Positions 24,599-32,456 of a stretch of DNA of 64,000 nucleotides are shown here, piece by piece (position 1 is the stretch's first letter; each line of letters starts with the position of its first letter). The stretch lies in NCBI GenBank assembly GCA_910589385.1, contig CAJUTU010000001.1, positions 62,001 through 126,000 of the forward strand. Direction: 5' to 3'. Both the position numbers and the translations under genes were made by a program. The notes under the pieces are model-generated. The model was not told the origin of the DNA, did not search any database, and saw only the letters and a program-made list of their open reading frames with translations. Source of the stretch: an uncultured Lachnospiraceae bacterium (GTDB lineage Bacteria > Bacillota > Clostridia > Lachnospirales > Lachnospiraceae).

Positions 24599-25453
24599 TT
24601 AATACTCGTTTGGCAGTTCATCAATCTCATCATACCGGAATACCGGACCGTCTTTGCAGACATATTTGGAACCGATGTTGCAGCGTCCGCATTTGCCGAC
24701 TCCACATTTCATACGGAGTTCCAATGTCGTATAAACCTGCTCTGAGGTAAATCCAAGCTCTTTTAAGCCTGCAAGCACAAACTTGATCATGATCGGCGGC
24801 CCACATACAAGTGCTGTTTTGTCTGTGTCAAATCCAAGCTCCTTCACATAGTTCGGAACAAATCCAACATGGCCGTCCCAGCCTTCCTGCTCCCGGTCAA
24901 TGGTCAGATATACGTTTACGCCTTCTGTCTTCATCCAGACTTCCTGGATTTCCTTTAACTGGACAAGATCATCTGCGGAACGGGAACCATAGACAATATC
25001 CACCGTACCATAATTCGCACGGTTATCCAACACATAATTGATGACAGAACGAAGAGGCGCCAGGCCGATACCGCCTGCGATAAACAAAAGGTTCTTCCCC
25101 TTAAGCTCTGTCTCTACCGGAAATGAGTTACCATACGGCCCACGGACGGTAATCTCATCGCCCACTTCCAGGCTGTGGAGATAATCTGTCAGGATTCCAC
25201 ATTTCTTAATGCTGAATTCCTGAAATTCTTTATTTGTCGGCGAAGAAGTAATGGAAAACATACCTTCGCTGATACCCGGTACGCAGACCATTGCGCACTG
25301 TCCAGGCATATGCTCAAACAGTTTGCCGCCCTCCGGTGCGTTGACACGGAATGTCTTTACATCCGGCGTCTCTTCCCGGATGTCTGTGATCACGCCGATC
25401 TTAGGGATCAGAGTATCTAATGTATAATTCTTATGACATGTACATTCACCCAT
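24599..25453 (-). CDS. FlxA-like FAD/NAD(P)H-binding oxidoreductase subunit
   Basis: A 284-residue protein of the ferredoxin-NADP reductase-like superfamily (as in AsrB, HydG and FlxA). The FAD-binding region has TVRGPYGNSF, the nucleotide site has GGIGLAPLRSVI and ALVCGPPIMIKF, and the C-terminal [2Fe-2S] motif reads MKCGVGKCGRCNIG with a later KYVC. It is the likely entry point for electrons from NADH or NADPH into the Flx-Hdr assembly. The start overlaps the stop of the FlxB-like gene (TAATG), with GGAGGTGA upstream, indicating translational coupling. NAD versus NADP preference cannot be decided from sequence alone. Confidence 0.88.
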   Translation of the reverse strand: MGECTCHKNYTLDTLIPKIGVITDIREETPDVKTFRVNAPEGGKLFEHMPGQCAMVCVPGISEGMFSITSSPTNKEFQEFSIKKCGILTDYLHSLEVGDEITVRGPYGNSFPVETELKGKNLLFIAGGIGLAPLRSVINYVLDNRANYGTVDIVYGSRSADDLVQLKEIQEVWMKTEGVNVYLTIDREQEGWDGHVGFVPNYVKELGFDTDKTALVCGPPIMIKFVLAGLKELGFTSEQVYTTLELRMKCGVGKCGRCNIGSKYVCKDGPVFRYDEIDELPNEY

Positions 25454-26484
25454 TATTTTTCACCTCCCTGATTCTGAAATGCTTTCACGACCTTCACGAT
25501 ATTCAGGGCTGACGGACATTTCTCTACGCAGCGCCCACAGCCTACGCAGGAGTACATCCCGTCATTGTTTGCCGGATAATACACCAGTTTATGCATGAAT
25601 CTCTGGCGGAATCTCTGCATCTGGCTGGTACGGTTATTACCGTGTGCCATCATCGTAAAGTCGGAATACATACAGGAATCCCAGCATCTGTAACGGGAAA
25701 CGCTGTTTCCTGCGGTATAATCTTTGATATCATAACACTGGCAGGTCGGACATACAAAAGTACAGGTGCCGCATGCCAGACATGGCTTATATAACTCTTC
25801 CCAGATCGGAGAATCGAATTTTTCAGAAAGTGCGTCTCCATTCCATCCTTCCAGAGAAAGATTCATATAGGGAAGTTTTTCTACAATACTGTGGATTGCT
25901 TCTTTTTCTGCTTCTACGGCTGCTTCGTCCGCATCAGCCAGCAATTCCTTTACGGTATTTGTAAGAGCCTCGCCTTTTTCGGTCAGCGCTTTCCAATAAA
26001 GCTCCTCCCCCACCATCCAGACTGCCACATCTGATGCAGGCTGTGCGGCATCTACGTCAAATACCTTACAAAAGCAGGTTTCCTCCGGCTCATGGCAGGC
26101 CATTGCCACGATCGTCCCGTGGTCTCTTCTTGCCGCATAGAAGGTGTCGACCGGATCTGCCAGAAATACGTTATCCAGAACTTCCATGCCCTTGACATCA
26201 CAGGCTTTCATACCAAATACGACAAAGTCCTGTTCCTTCAAAGCCTCCGGCTCTACAGACATTTTCTTTCCTTCTTTTTTAACGGTGTAAAGGCCTTCAC
26301 TCTGCGGAAAAAATGCATCCTTCGCTGACTTTACAGTTTTCAATGTAGCCAGATCCACTTCTGCATCTTTGCTCCATGCCGCAAAATTTGTCTGCCCGGC
26401 TGTTTTCACCGGAAGATACAGTTCCTGACTATCCGCGATCATCTGGAATAATGCGGAAAGATTTTCTTTTGCTATCTTATACAT
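25453..26484 (-). CDS. FlxB/AsrA-like dicluster iron-sulfur protein
   Basis: A 343-residue protein of the 4Fe-4S dicluster group that includes anaerobic sulfite reductase subunit A and FlxB. The N-terminal two-thirds has no cofactor motif apart from scattered cysteines (CHEPEETCFCKVFD); the C-terminal part has CLACGTCTFVCPTC and CVGCGRCVEKCP. It probably relays electrons from the FlxA-like subunit. It is separated by three bases from the FlxC-like gene upstream and overlaps the FlxA-like gene downstream. Confidence 0.85.
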   Translation of the reverse strand: MYKIAKENLSALFQMIADSQELYLPVKTAGQTNFAAWSKDAEVDLATLKTVKSAKDAFFPQSEGLYTVKKEGKKMSVEPEALKEQDFVVFGMKACDVKGMEVLDNVFLADPVDTFYAARRDHGTIVAMACHEPEETCFCKVFDVDAAQPASDVAVWMVGEELYWKALTEKGEALTNTVKELLADADEAAVEAEKEAIHSIVEKLPYMNLSLEGWNGDALSEKFDSPIWEELYKPCLACGTCTFVCPTCQCYDIKDYTAGNSVSRYRCWDSCMYSDFTMMAHGNNRTSQMQRFRQRFMHKLVYYPANNDGMYSCVGCGRCVEKCPSALNIVKVVKAFQNQGGEK

Positions 26485-26487
26485 ACA

Positions 26488-27462
26488 TTATCCCCTCTTT
26501 CCTACTATACTTGGTTCCGCGTCTTCAAACGTATAGTTTGTAAGCGGTGCTTTTGACTCTGTATCTGCCCCAGCCTGATATTCTCCATACAGTTCATCAA
26601 TATCCTTGATAAATTTGCGGTTGAACAGGTGAAGCGGGATTCCCTGCGGACATACACGGCTGCATTCTCCGCAGTCCGTACATCTTCCTGCCACATGGAA
26701 CGCACGGATGATATGGAACATCTTTTCTTCAAAGGTATCCACGTTTGCTTTCTGGGAGCTGTCGAACTTGTTGTTGTCAAATACACATTTGCGGCAGCTG
26801 CAGGCAGGGCAGGCATTTCTGCAGGCGTTACAGCGGATACATTTGCTCAGCTCGTTCCGGAAAAACGCGAACTTTTCTTCCGGGCTCATAGCCTCGATCC
26901 TTGCCACTTCGTCAAAACGCTCTGCATCCTTAGTTTCTTTGGAATCACCGATCAGTTCATCATAGACCATATGGTCTTTCCCTTTGCAGACATGGCATCT
27001 TTCCAGCATGGCATCTGCATAGGCACAGGTCTTTTCACCATAGATGGTCTGAATCTTCAGTGTTTCTGCCTCATCTGTGATCTCTGCGCCCTCAATACTT
27101 TCGATTCCCTTGATCCCTTGTTTTTTGATCCTCTCGATATCCAGCTTTCCCTTGCATCCCACACCCACGATATAAGCTTTTTCTCTGTCTACGCGGTGCT
27201 CTTTGATCAGTTGGTTAAAGCTGTATGTATCACATGGCTTTAAGCAGACAAGTGTCTTGCCTTCCAGTTTGGATGCCTCGATCATATATTTGCTCAAATT
27301 TGCTCCGCAAAATCCATTGTAAACAAAGTCTTTCAAAGATTCTGCGGTCTCAAAGTACGCCGGCTCCGGGTTATAAGGCAAGTCTCCGGCCTTCCAGCCG
27401 AGAACCCGTGCCACAGTTCCATCTGCCAGCAGTTCTTTTGCACGGTTTATCAGTTCTTGCAT
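26488..27462 (-). CDS. FlxC-like iron-sulfur protein
   Basis: A 324-residue iron-sulfur protein with an N-terminal region resembling F420-hydrogenase beta-type subunits (FCGANLS, LVCLKPCDTYSFNQLI, VGVGCKGKLD) and a C-terminal half with many cysteines: CHVCKGKDH, CIRCNACRNACPACSC and CTDCGECSRVCPQG. In FlxABCD-HdrABC clusters of other anaerobes a protein of this kind lies between the FlxB- and FlxD-type genes, as here. Its start overlaps the end of the FlxD-like gene by 13 bases, so the genes are co-translated. The exact role is inferred from position. Confidence 0.8.
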   Translation of the reverse strand: MQELINRAKELLADGTVARVLGWKAGDLPYNPEPAYFETAESLKDFVYNGFCGANLSKYMIEASKLEGKTLVCLKPCDTYSFNQLIKEHRVDREKAYIVGVGCKGKLDIERIKKQGIKGIESIEGAEITDEAETLKIQTIYGEKTCAYADAMLERCHVCKGKDHMVYDELIGDSKETKDAERFDEVARIEAMSPEEKFAFFRNELSKCIRCNACRNACPACSCRKCVFDNNKFDSSQKANVDTFEEKMFHIIRAFHVAGRCTDCGECSRVCPQGIPLHLFNRKFIKDIDELYGEYQAGADTESKAPLTNYTFEDAEPSIVGKRG

Positions 27463-27890
27463 CTTAAATCCCCCAATCTTACATTTTCGCCAAGAGAATA
27501 GATCTTCTCTACAAAACTGTTCATTGTCTCAGAGAACTTCACACCCTCTGCCGCAGATACCCACTCTACGCGTGTACGCCCGTTTTCCACACCGATATAA
27601 TCCAGCATGGAGAATAACAGAGTCATACGTCTTCTTGCGTAGTAATTACCGGTACTATAATGGCAGTCTCCCGGATGGCATCCACACATGATCACCCCGT
27701 CCGCTCCTTTTTCAAACGCTCTTAAAATGAACATCGGATTCACACGGCAGGAGCAGGGAACACGGATGATCTTTACGTCAGCAGGATAAGACAAACGGCT
27801 GCTTCCTGCTAAGTCAGCTCCTGCATAACTGCACCAGTTACAGCAGAACGCTACAATTTTCGGTTTGAATTCTTTATTTTCTAACGACAT
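27450..27890 (-). CDS. FlxD/MvhD-like [2Fe-2S] linker protein
   Basis: A 146-residue protein of the MvhD/FlpD family, which passes electrons from an NAD(P)H- or H2-oxidising module to HdrA. The [2Fe-2S] cysteines are in AFCCNWCSYAGADL, RVPCSCRVNP and MCGCHPGDCHY. It is a full-length single domain. GGAGG lies upstream of the ATG, and the gene overlaps the end of hdrA by 10 bases. This subunit is the diagnostic bridge between the Flx and Hdr parts. Confidence 0.9.
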   Translation of the reverse strand: MSLENKEFKPKIVAFCCNWCSYAGADLAGSSRLSYPADVKIIRVPCSCRVNPMFILRAFEKGADGVIMCGCHPGDCHYSTGNYYARRRMTLLFSMLDYIGVENGRTRVEWVSAAEGVKFSETMNSFVEKIYSLGENVRLGDLRCKN

Positions 27891-29869
27891 ATTGCATCCA
27901 CCTCCGCTAGAATCTGTCTATTTGAGAATCCCTGTAAGTCCATAGCCCCGGACGGACAAGCAACGGTGCAGGCGCCGCAGCCCTGGCAGAGCGCGTTGTT
28001 GACCACTGCCACACGGCGTGTCTCACGGATGCCGTGGTCGTTGACCTCTTTATCCTCGTATGTAATCGCGCCATACGGACATACATTCTCACAAGTAGAA
28101 CATCCGTTACACAACAGGATATCCGACTGTGCGGTACATGGATTCGTCATCAGTTTATCTTTTGCCAGAAGTCCGATTGCCTTTACAGCAGCAGCACCCG
28201 CCTGAGCAACGGTCTCCGGGATATCCTTTGGCCCCTGGCATACGCCGGACAGGAAAATGCCTGCGGTCGGTGACTCTACCGGACGCAGTTTTGCGTGTGC
28301 CTCGGTCAGGAAGTTATTGGTATCAATACTTGCAGTCAGCATGGTTGCGATCCTGCGCACATCCGGATTTGGCTCGATTGCCGTTGCAAGTACGACCATA
28401 TCGGCCTCTTTCAGGATCTGGCGGTTATCGAGAAGGTCTGAACCCTGGACTAACAATTTGCCGTCCGGCTGCGGAATCACCTTTCCAACCTGTCCTTTGA
28501 TGTAGTTGACTCCATACTGCTCAACCGCTCTTCTGTAAAATTCATCAAAGTTCTTGCCCGGTGTACGGACATCAATATAAAATACGGTTACGTTTACATC
28601 CGGATATTTATCCCGGATCAGCATTGCATGCTTTGCAGTGTACATACAGCAGATCTTAGAGCAATATGGTTTTCCTCTATCGTCTGAGCAGCGGCTGCCC
28701 ACACACTGGATAAATACGATTTCCTTCGGTGCTTTTCCGTCGGAAAGACGCTCTAAATGTCCATGGGTCGGTCCTGCCGCATTCATCACACGTTCCAATT
28801 CCAGAGAGGTGATGACATCCTTGCTCTGGCTGTATGCATACTCGTCATATTTTTCCAGATTGATGGTGTCAAATCCGGTCGCAACTACGATCGCGCCATA
28901 CTTTTCTGTAATAATCTCATCCTTCTGGTCGTAGTCGATAGCACCTGCCTGACATACCTTGGAACAAAGTCCGCACTTACCTGTCTTGAATTTGATACAG
29001 GCATCACGGTCGATCACCGGAACATTCGGGATTGCCTGTGCAAACGGCGTATAGATAGCGCTTCTTGTATTCAGGCCGCGGTTGAATTCGCTTGGCGCTT
29101 TTTTGGACGGGCACTTCTCCTGGCAGACGCCGCACCCTGTACATTTGTCCATATTCACGCTTCTTGCTTTCTTACGGATATCAACAGTAAAATCACCTAC
29201 GAATCCACTAACCTTGTCCACTTCACTGTAAGTATAAATCTTGATCTTTTCATGGGCTGCCGCCTCCACCATCTTTGGTGTCAGGATACATGCGGAGCAG
29301 TCCAGTGTGGGGAATGTCTTGTCAAGCTGTGACATCCTTCCGCCGATACTTGGCGTCTTCTCCACGATATCTACTTCATAACCTGCATCCGCAATATCCA
29401 ATGCAGTCTGGATTCCCGCGATACCTCCGCCGATCACAAGCGCTCTCTTGGTCACACGGCTCTCACCTGCCTGCAGTGGCGCATTCAAGTTCACCTTTGC
29501 AACTGCCGCTCTCATTAAGATCACAGCTTTCTTTGTTCCCTCTTCCATATCCTTATGAATCCAAGAACAATGCTCACGGATATTGGCAATTTCAACCATA
29601 TATGGATTCAGTCCCGCACGCTCCGCTGCTTTTCTGAAAGTCGTTTCATGCATACGCGGAGAACAGGAACATACTACGACCCCTGACAATTTTTTCTCAT
29701 GAATGGCCGCTGCAATCTTCGCCTGTCCTGCTTCAGAACACATATACTGGTAGTCTTCGGCATGGACAACGCCTGGCTCCATCTGAGCCATCTCTACAAC
29801 TTTTTTTACATCCACCGTTGCGGCAATATTACTTCCGCAATGGCAGACAAATACTCCTATCCTTTGCAC
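27881..29869 (-). CDS. hdrA: Heterodisulfide reductase-like subunit A (HdrA)
   Basis: A 662-residue flavoprotein of the HdrA family, the electron-bifurcating subunit in methanogen and clostridial Hdr complexes. Visible features: N-terminal IGVFVCHCGSNIA, the FAD site ALVIGGGIAGIQTALDIADA, conserved TLDCSACILTPKM, an inserted ferredoxin domain (CTGCGVCQEKCP and CGLCSKVCQ) and two C-terminal [4Fe-4S] motifs, CNGCSTCENVCP and CQGCGACTVACP. The start is GTG at 29869, placed seven bases after a perfect AGGAGGTGA; an upstream GTG at 29902 has no ribosome-binding site. The stop overlaps the FlxD-like gene. It should split electrons between a high-potential acceptor and ferredoxin if the complex bifurcates. 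Confidence 0.93.
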   Translation of the reverse strand: MQRIGVFVCHCGSNIAATVDVKKVVEMAQMEPGVVHAEDYQYMCSEAGQAKIAAAIHEKKLSGVVVCSCSPRMHETTFRKAAERAGLNPYMVEIANIREHCSWIHKDMEEGTKKAVILMRAAVAKVNLNAPLQAGESRVTKRALVIGGGIAGIQTALDIADAGYEVDIVEKTPSIGGRMSQLDKTFPTLDCSACILTPKMVEAAAHEKIKIYTYSEVDKVSGFVGDFTVDIRKKARSVNMDKCTGCGVCQEKCPSKKAPSEFNRGLNTRSAIYTPFAQAIPNVPVIDRDACIKFKTGKCGLCSKVCQAGAIDYDQKDEIITEKYGAIVVATGFDTINLEKYDEYAYSQSKDVITSLELERVMNAAGPTHGHLERLSDGKAPKEIVFIQCVGSRCSDDRGKPYCSKICCMYTAKHAMLIRDKYPDVNVTVFYIDVRTPGKNFDEFYRRAVEQYGVNYIKGQVGKVIPQPDGKLLVQGSDLLDNRQILKEADMVVLATAIEPNPDVRRIATMLTASIDTNNFLTEAHAKLRPVESPTAGIFLSGVCQGPKDIPETVAQAGAAAVKAIGLLAKDKLMTNPCTAQSDILLCNGCSTCENVCPYGAITYEDKEVNDHGIRETRRVAVVNNALCQGCGACTVACPSGAMDLQGFSNRQILAEVDAICR

Positions 29870-29876
29870 GTAAGTC

Positions 29877-30266
29877 TCACCTCCTGTATCTTCTGAATGC
29901 ACTGACTAATAACTGCTGTGGGAGTTCCGGATCTAATAATTCCGGAATTTCATTTGGTGACAGATAATCCTGGTCTTTCTGACGTACTACTACCTGTCTT
30001 GCCGCATCGATCAGTTTCCCTGGCTTCACGTCACGCGGGCATCTCTCCACACATGCAAAGCAGGAAAGACATTTCCAAAGTGATTTGGAATTGACTAAGC
30101 TTTCAATATCTTCATTGATCACATAGGATACAAACTGATGCGGTTTGATATCCATCTCATTGTAGGATGGGCAGGATGCAGAGCATTTACCGCATTTCAT
30201 GCATTTAAGCGGATTGACGCCGCTGATCTCTTTGATCAATTCCGCCTGTTTCTTTTCAGAACTCAT
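29877..30266 (-). CDS. hdrC: Heterodisulfide reductase-like subunit C (HdrC)
   Basis: A 129-residue ferredoxin-type subunit that connects HdrA to HdrB. Two [4Fe-4S] motifs are visible: CMKCGKCSASCPSY and CLSCFACVERCPRD. Length is slightly shorter than methanogen HdrC. Its ATG overlaps the hdrB stop (TAATG), and the hdrA Shine-Dalgarno overlaps its own end. Confidence 0.92.
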   Translation of the reverse strand: MSSEKKQAELIKEISGVNPLKCMKCGKCSASCPSYNEMDIKPHQFVSYVINEDIESLVNSKSLWKCLSCFACVERCPRDVKPGKLIDAARQVVVRQKDQDYLSPNEIPELLDPELPQQLLVSAFRRYRR

Positions 30267-31060
30267 TACTTCTGCACCTCCTCTTTGACACCTAAGGCCT
30301 CTGCAAGCAATTCCGTAAAGTAAACTACCGGAACCTTTGCATTGCCGCTCTTATTCAGATTATACAGACACAGCGGACAGGCTGTGATCAACAGCTCCGC
30401 GCCAAATCCATCCGCGCTGTCCATAATCTTCTCGCACATATTTTTGGACATCTCCTTCTCTTTTAAGGAAATGTAGCCGCCGCAGCACTCGTTGCGGTAT
30501 GGATAGATCACCGGTTCCGCTCCGATGGCACGGATAAAGTCTTCGATGATCTTCGGATTCTCCGGATCATCAAAACCAAGCAGTTTGCCCGGGCGAAGAA
30601 GCAGACATCCGTAATAAGCGCCTATTTTCCTTCCTTTCAAAGGATTTGTCACCTTTTTCTTTAATTCGTCAAACCCTACTTTGTCACGAAGAACTTCTAA
30701 GAAATGAAGAACCTCCGTCTCGCCTGCATAAGGCTCATCCAGCTCCATGTAATTATTTGCCCTGGTGCGGATATCTTCCACATTCTTCATATCATCATTG
30801 ACACGCTTGATCACATGATGACATGCAGAACACAGTGTCACAAGGCTCTGGCCCTTTACTTTTGCCTCATTCAGAGCGCGGACAGAAGATAGCTTTGTTG
30901 CGATCTCGTCAGAGCCAAGCGGATATACTCCGCCGCAGCACTGCCAGTCTTCAATCTCTTCCAGTTCAAATCCCAGCGCTTTTGCCGACGCCCTTGCATA
31001 AGCATCCAGATCTTTCGCCTTTGTCCTCAAAGTGCATCCTGGATAATAACTGTACTTCAT
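30266..31060 (-). CDS. hdrB: Heterodisulfide reductase-like subunit B (HdrB), two CCG domains
   Basis: A 264-residue subunit that in methanogens carries the non-cubane [4Fe-4S] clusters that cleave CoM-S-S-CoB. Both CCG domains are complete: the first has YYPGC, WQCCGG and LCSAC; the second has YYGC, NECCGG and ACPLC. Retention of both suggests an active disulfide- or electron-transferring site, although this bacterium should lack CoM and CoB; the natural partner is unknown. It is the first gene of the hdr-flx-frd-fum run and follows the dehydrogenase by 107 bases containing a hairpin repeat. Confidence 0.92.
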   Translation of the reverse strand: MKYSYYPGCTLRTKAKDLDAYARASAKALGFELEEIEDWQCCGGVYPLGSDEIATKLSSVRALNEAKVKGQSLVTLCSACHHVIKRVNDDMKNVEDIRTRANNYMELDEPYAGETEVLHFLEVLRDKVGFDELKKKVTNPLKGRKIGAYYGCLLLRPGKLLGFDDPENPKIIEDFIRAIGAEPVIYPYRNECCGGYISLKEKEMSKNMCEKIMDSADGFGAELLITACPLCLYNLNKSGNAKVPVVYFTELLAEALGVKEEVQK

Positions 31061-31098
31061 AGTTCTCGCTGTCCTTTCTTATTTTTATGATATGCCGC

Positions 31099-31145
31099 CA
31101 ATTTTTCTATTGAAAATTGATGACCTGCTCGCACATCAGCGCGAG
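31099..31145. repeat. Bipartite intergenic hairpin repeat, copy C (diverged)
   Basis: Module 1: CAATTTT ... AAAATTG followed by ATGA and the CCTG tag. Module 2: CTCGC, eight-base loop, GCGAG. Similar layout to the repeats at 22202-22264 and 62105-62204. It lies between the dehydrogenase stop and hdrB. Confidence 0.45.
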
Positions 31146-31167
31146 TCCTTAATTAAAATCTCCGATT

Positions 31168-32103
31168 TTACAATTCAATCTGAGCAATAACTGCTTTCAG
31201 TGCGTCTGCACTCGCTTTAAGCTTTCCAACTTCTTCATCGGTCAGAGTCATCGGAACCTTGCCATGGACACCCTTTGGCCCAACCAGCGCAAGTGTACTT
31301 AAGCATACATCTTCGATGCCATATTCGCCGTGCATCATAGAAGATACCGTAGAAACAGATTCAGAAGCAGACATCAGGATGCTGCATAATTTGCACACGC
31401 CCCTGGTTACTGCATAGAAGGTAGCCCCCTTATTTGCAATGATCTTGCCGCCGGATTTCTGCACGTATGTAAGCATTTCCTCTTTATCTACTTTTTCAAA
31501 TCCCGGCATCATATCACAATAATCATCTACATTAACGCCCGCGATCCTTGCTGCTGACCATGGGATAAAGGAAGTATCGCCATGCTCGCCAAATACATAT
31601 GCGTGGATATTTCTCTGTGCAACTTTAAAATGTTCGGAAAGACCACAGCGAAGACGTGCGGAATCCAGAATGGTACCGGAACCGATAATCTGATTTTCCG
31701 GAATGCCTGAGATTTTTGTAAAAACATATGTCATGATATCAACCGGATTGCTTACAATAATATAAAGCGCATTTGGTGCTGCTTTTACGATCTCCGGGGT
31801 AATCTGCTTTAAGATGTTTACGTTGGTCTGGGTGAGCTCAATTCTTGTCTGTCCTGGCTTACGGGCAATTCCAGATGTGATGATCACGATATCAGAATCT
31901 TTTGCATCCTCATATTCACCTGCAACAATAGAAACAGGGTCTCTAAAGCATGTTCCCTGCTCGATGTCCATAACTTCGCCTTCTACTTTTTCCTTGTTAA
32001 TATCGATCATAACGATCTCAGATGCGATGTCCTCTCCAGACAATGTGTACGCAATTGTTGAACCTACGCTTCCGGCTCCAATGATTGTGACTTTGCTGCT
32101 CAT
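31168..32103 (-). CDS. Malate/lactate dehydrogenase family protein, probably malate dehydrogenase
   Basis: A 311-residue NAD-dependent 2-hydroxyacid dehydrogenase. The NAD site is VTIIGAGSVGSTIA (residues 5-18); the catalytic residues are Asp147 and Arg150 (GTILDSARLR) and His174 (FGEHGDTSF). The key specificity position, Gln102 in classical lactate dehydrogenases (NQKPGET), is Arg81 here (ARKPGQT). That exchange is known to switch B. stearothermophilus LDH to malate/oxaloacetate. The downstream fumarase and fumarate reductase support malate dehydrogenase. One contrary sign is the LDH-like threonine in KGATFYA. AAAGGAG precedes the ATG, and a Rex-like operator lies upstream. Confidence 0.85.
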   Translation of the reverse strand: MSSKVTIIGAGSVGSTIAYTLSGEDIASEIVMIDINKEKVEGEVMDIEQGTCFRDPVSIVAGEYEDAKDSDIVIITSGIARKPGQTRIELTQTNVNILKQITPEIVKAAPNALYIIVSNPVDIMTYVFTKISGIPENQIIGSGTILDSARLRCGLSEHFKVAQRNIHAYVFGEHGDTSFIPWSAARIAGVNVDDYCDMMPGFEKVDKEEMLTYVQKSGGKIIANKGATFYAVTRGVCKLCSILMSASESVSTVSSMMHGEYGIEDVCLSTLALVGPKGVHGKVPMTLTDEEVGKLKASADALKAVIAQIEL

Positions 32104-32188
32104 GTTCTTTTCTCCTTTTAAAATTGTTTTTTCTTAGCTACATATGACACCAGACAAATCTCGTCATGTTTTGTCCTCGTCTTTCATT

Positions 32189-32217
32189 ATAATAACATAT
32201 TGACAATAAATTAACAA
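32189..32217 (-). promoter_or_regulatory. Promoter overlapped by a Rex-like operator
   Basis: Minus-strand TTGTTA, 17 bases, TATTAT. The 18-base sequence at 32200-32217 (TTGACAATAAATTAACAA on the plus strand) matches the clostridial Rex consensus TTGTTAA-N4-TTAACAA at 12 of 14 defined positions and covers the -35 box. This predicts repression of the dehydrogenase, and perhaps of the operon behind it, when NADH is low. Confidence 0.5.
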
Positions 32218-32299
32218 TCCTTTTTCGATGGAAATTTATACAAAAATCTTCGTTAATTTTAGTCAATACTTCCAAATCAACCGAAACATATTTTTAGTC

Positions 32300-32433
32300 A
32301 GATTTTAGAAAAGGGCCTGCCACAATTATTGTATCATGACAAACCCTTTATTTTCTTTATACCTGAAAAGCAACTAGCCAAGCGGACATGCTTATAATTA
32401 CAGTTCACGGCCAAACCGGCCTCGAACTGTAAC
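32300..32433 (-). terminator. Tandem hairpins after the GGGtGRT gene
   Basis: First, TTACAGTTC / GAACTGTAA with an inner GGCC/GGCC stem (32399-32433) right after the stop. Further on, AAAGGG / CCCTTT arms are followed by TTTTCTAAAATC on the minus strand. Together with the promoter/operator they account for most of the 353-base gap 32104-32456. Confidence 0.5.
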
Positions 32434-32456
32434 TGCTTATATACATATTTGACTCC

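Noticed and set aside
29867..29902. An upstream GTG start for hdrA at 29902
   Set aside because: It lies inside hdrC without a ribosome-binding site, whereas GTG at 29869 follows a perfect AGGAGGTGA.
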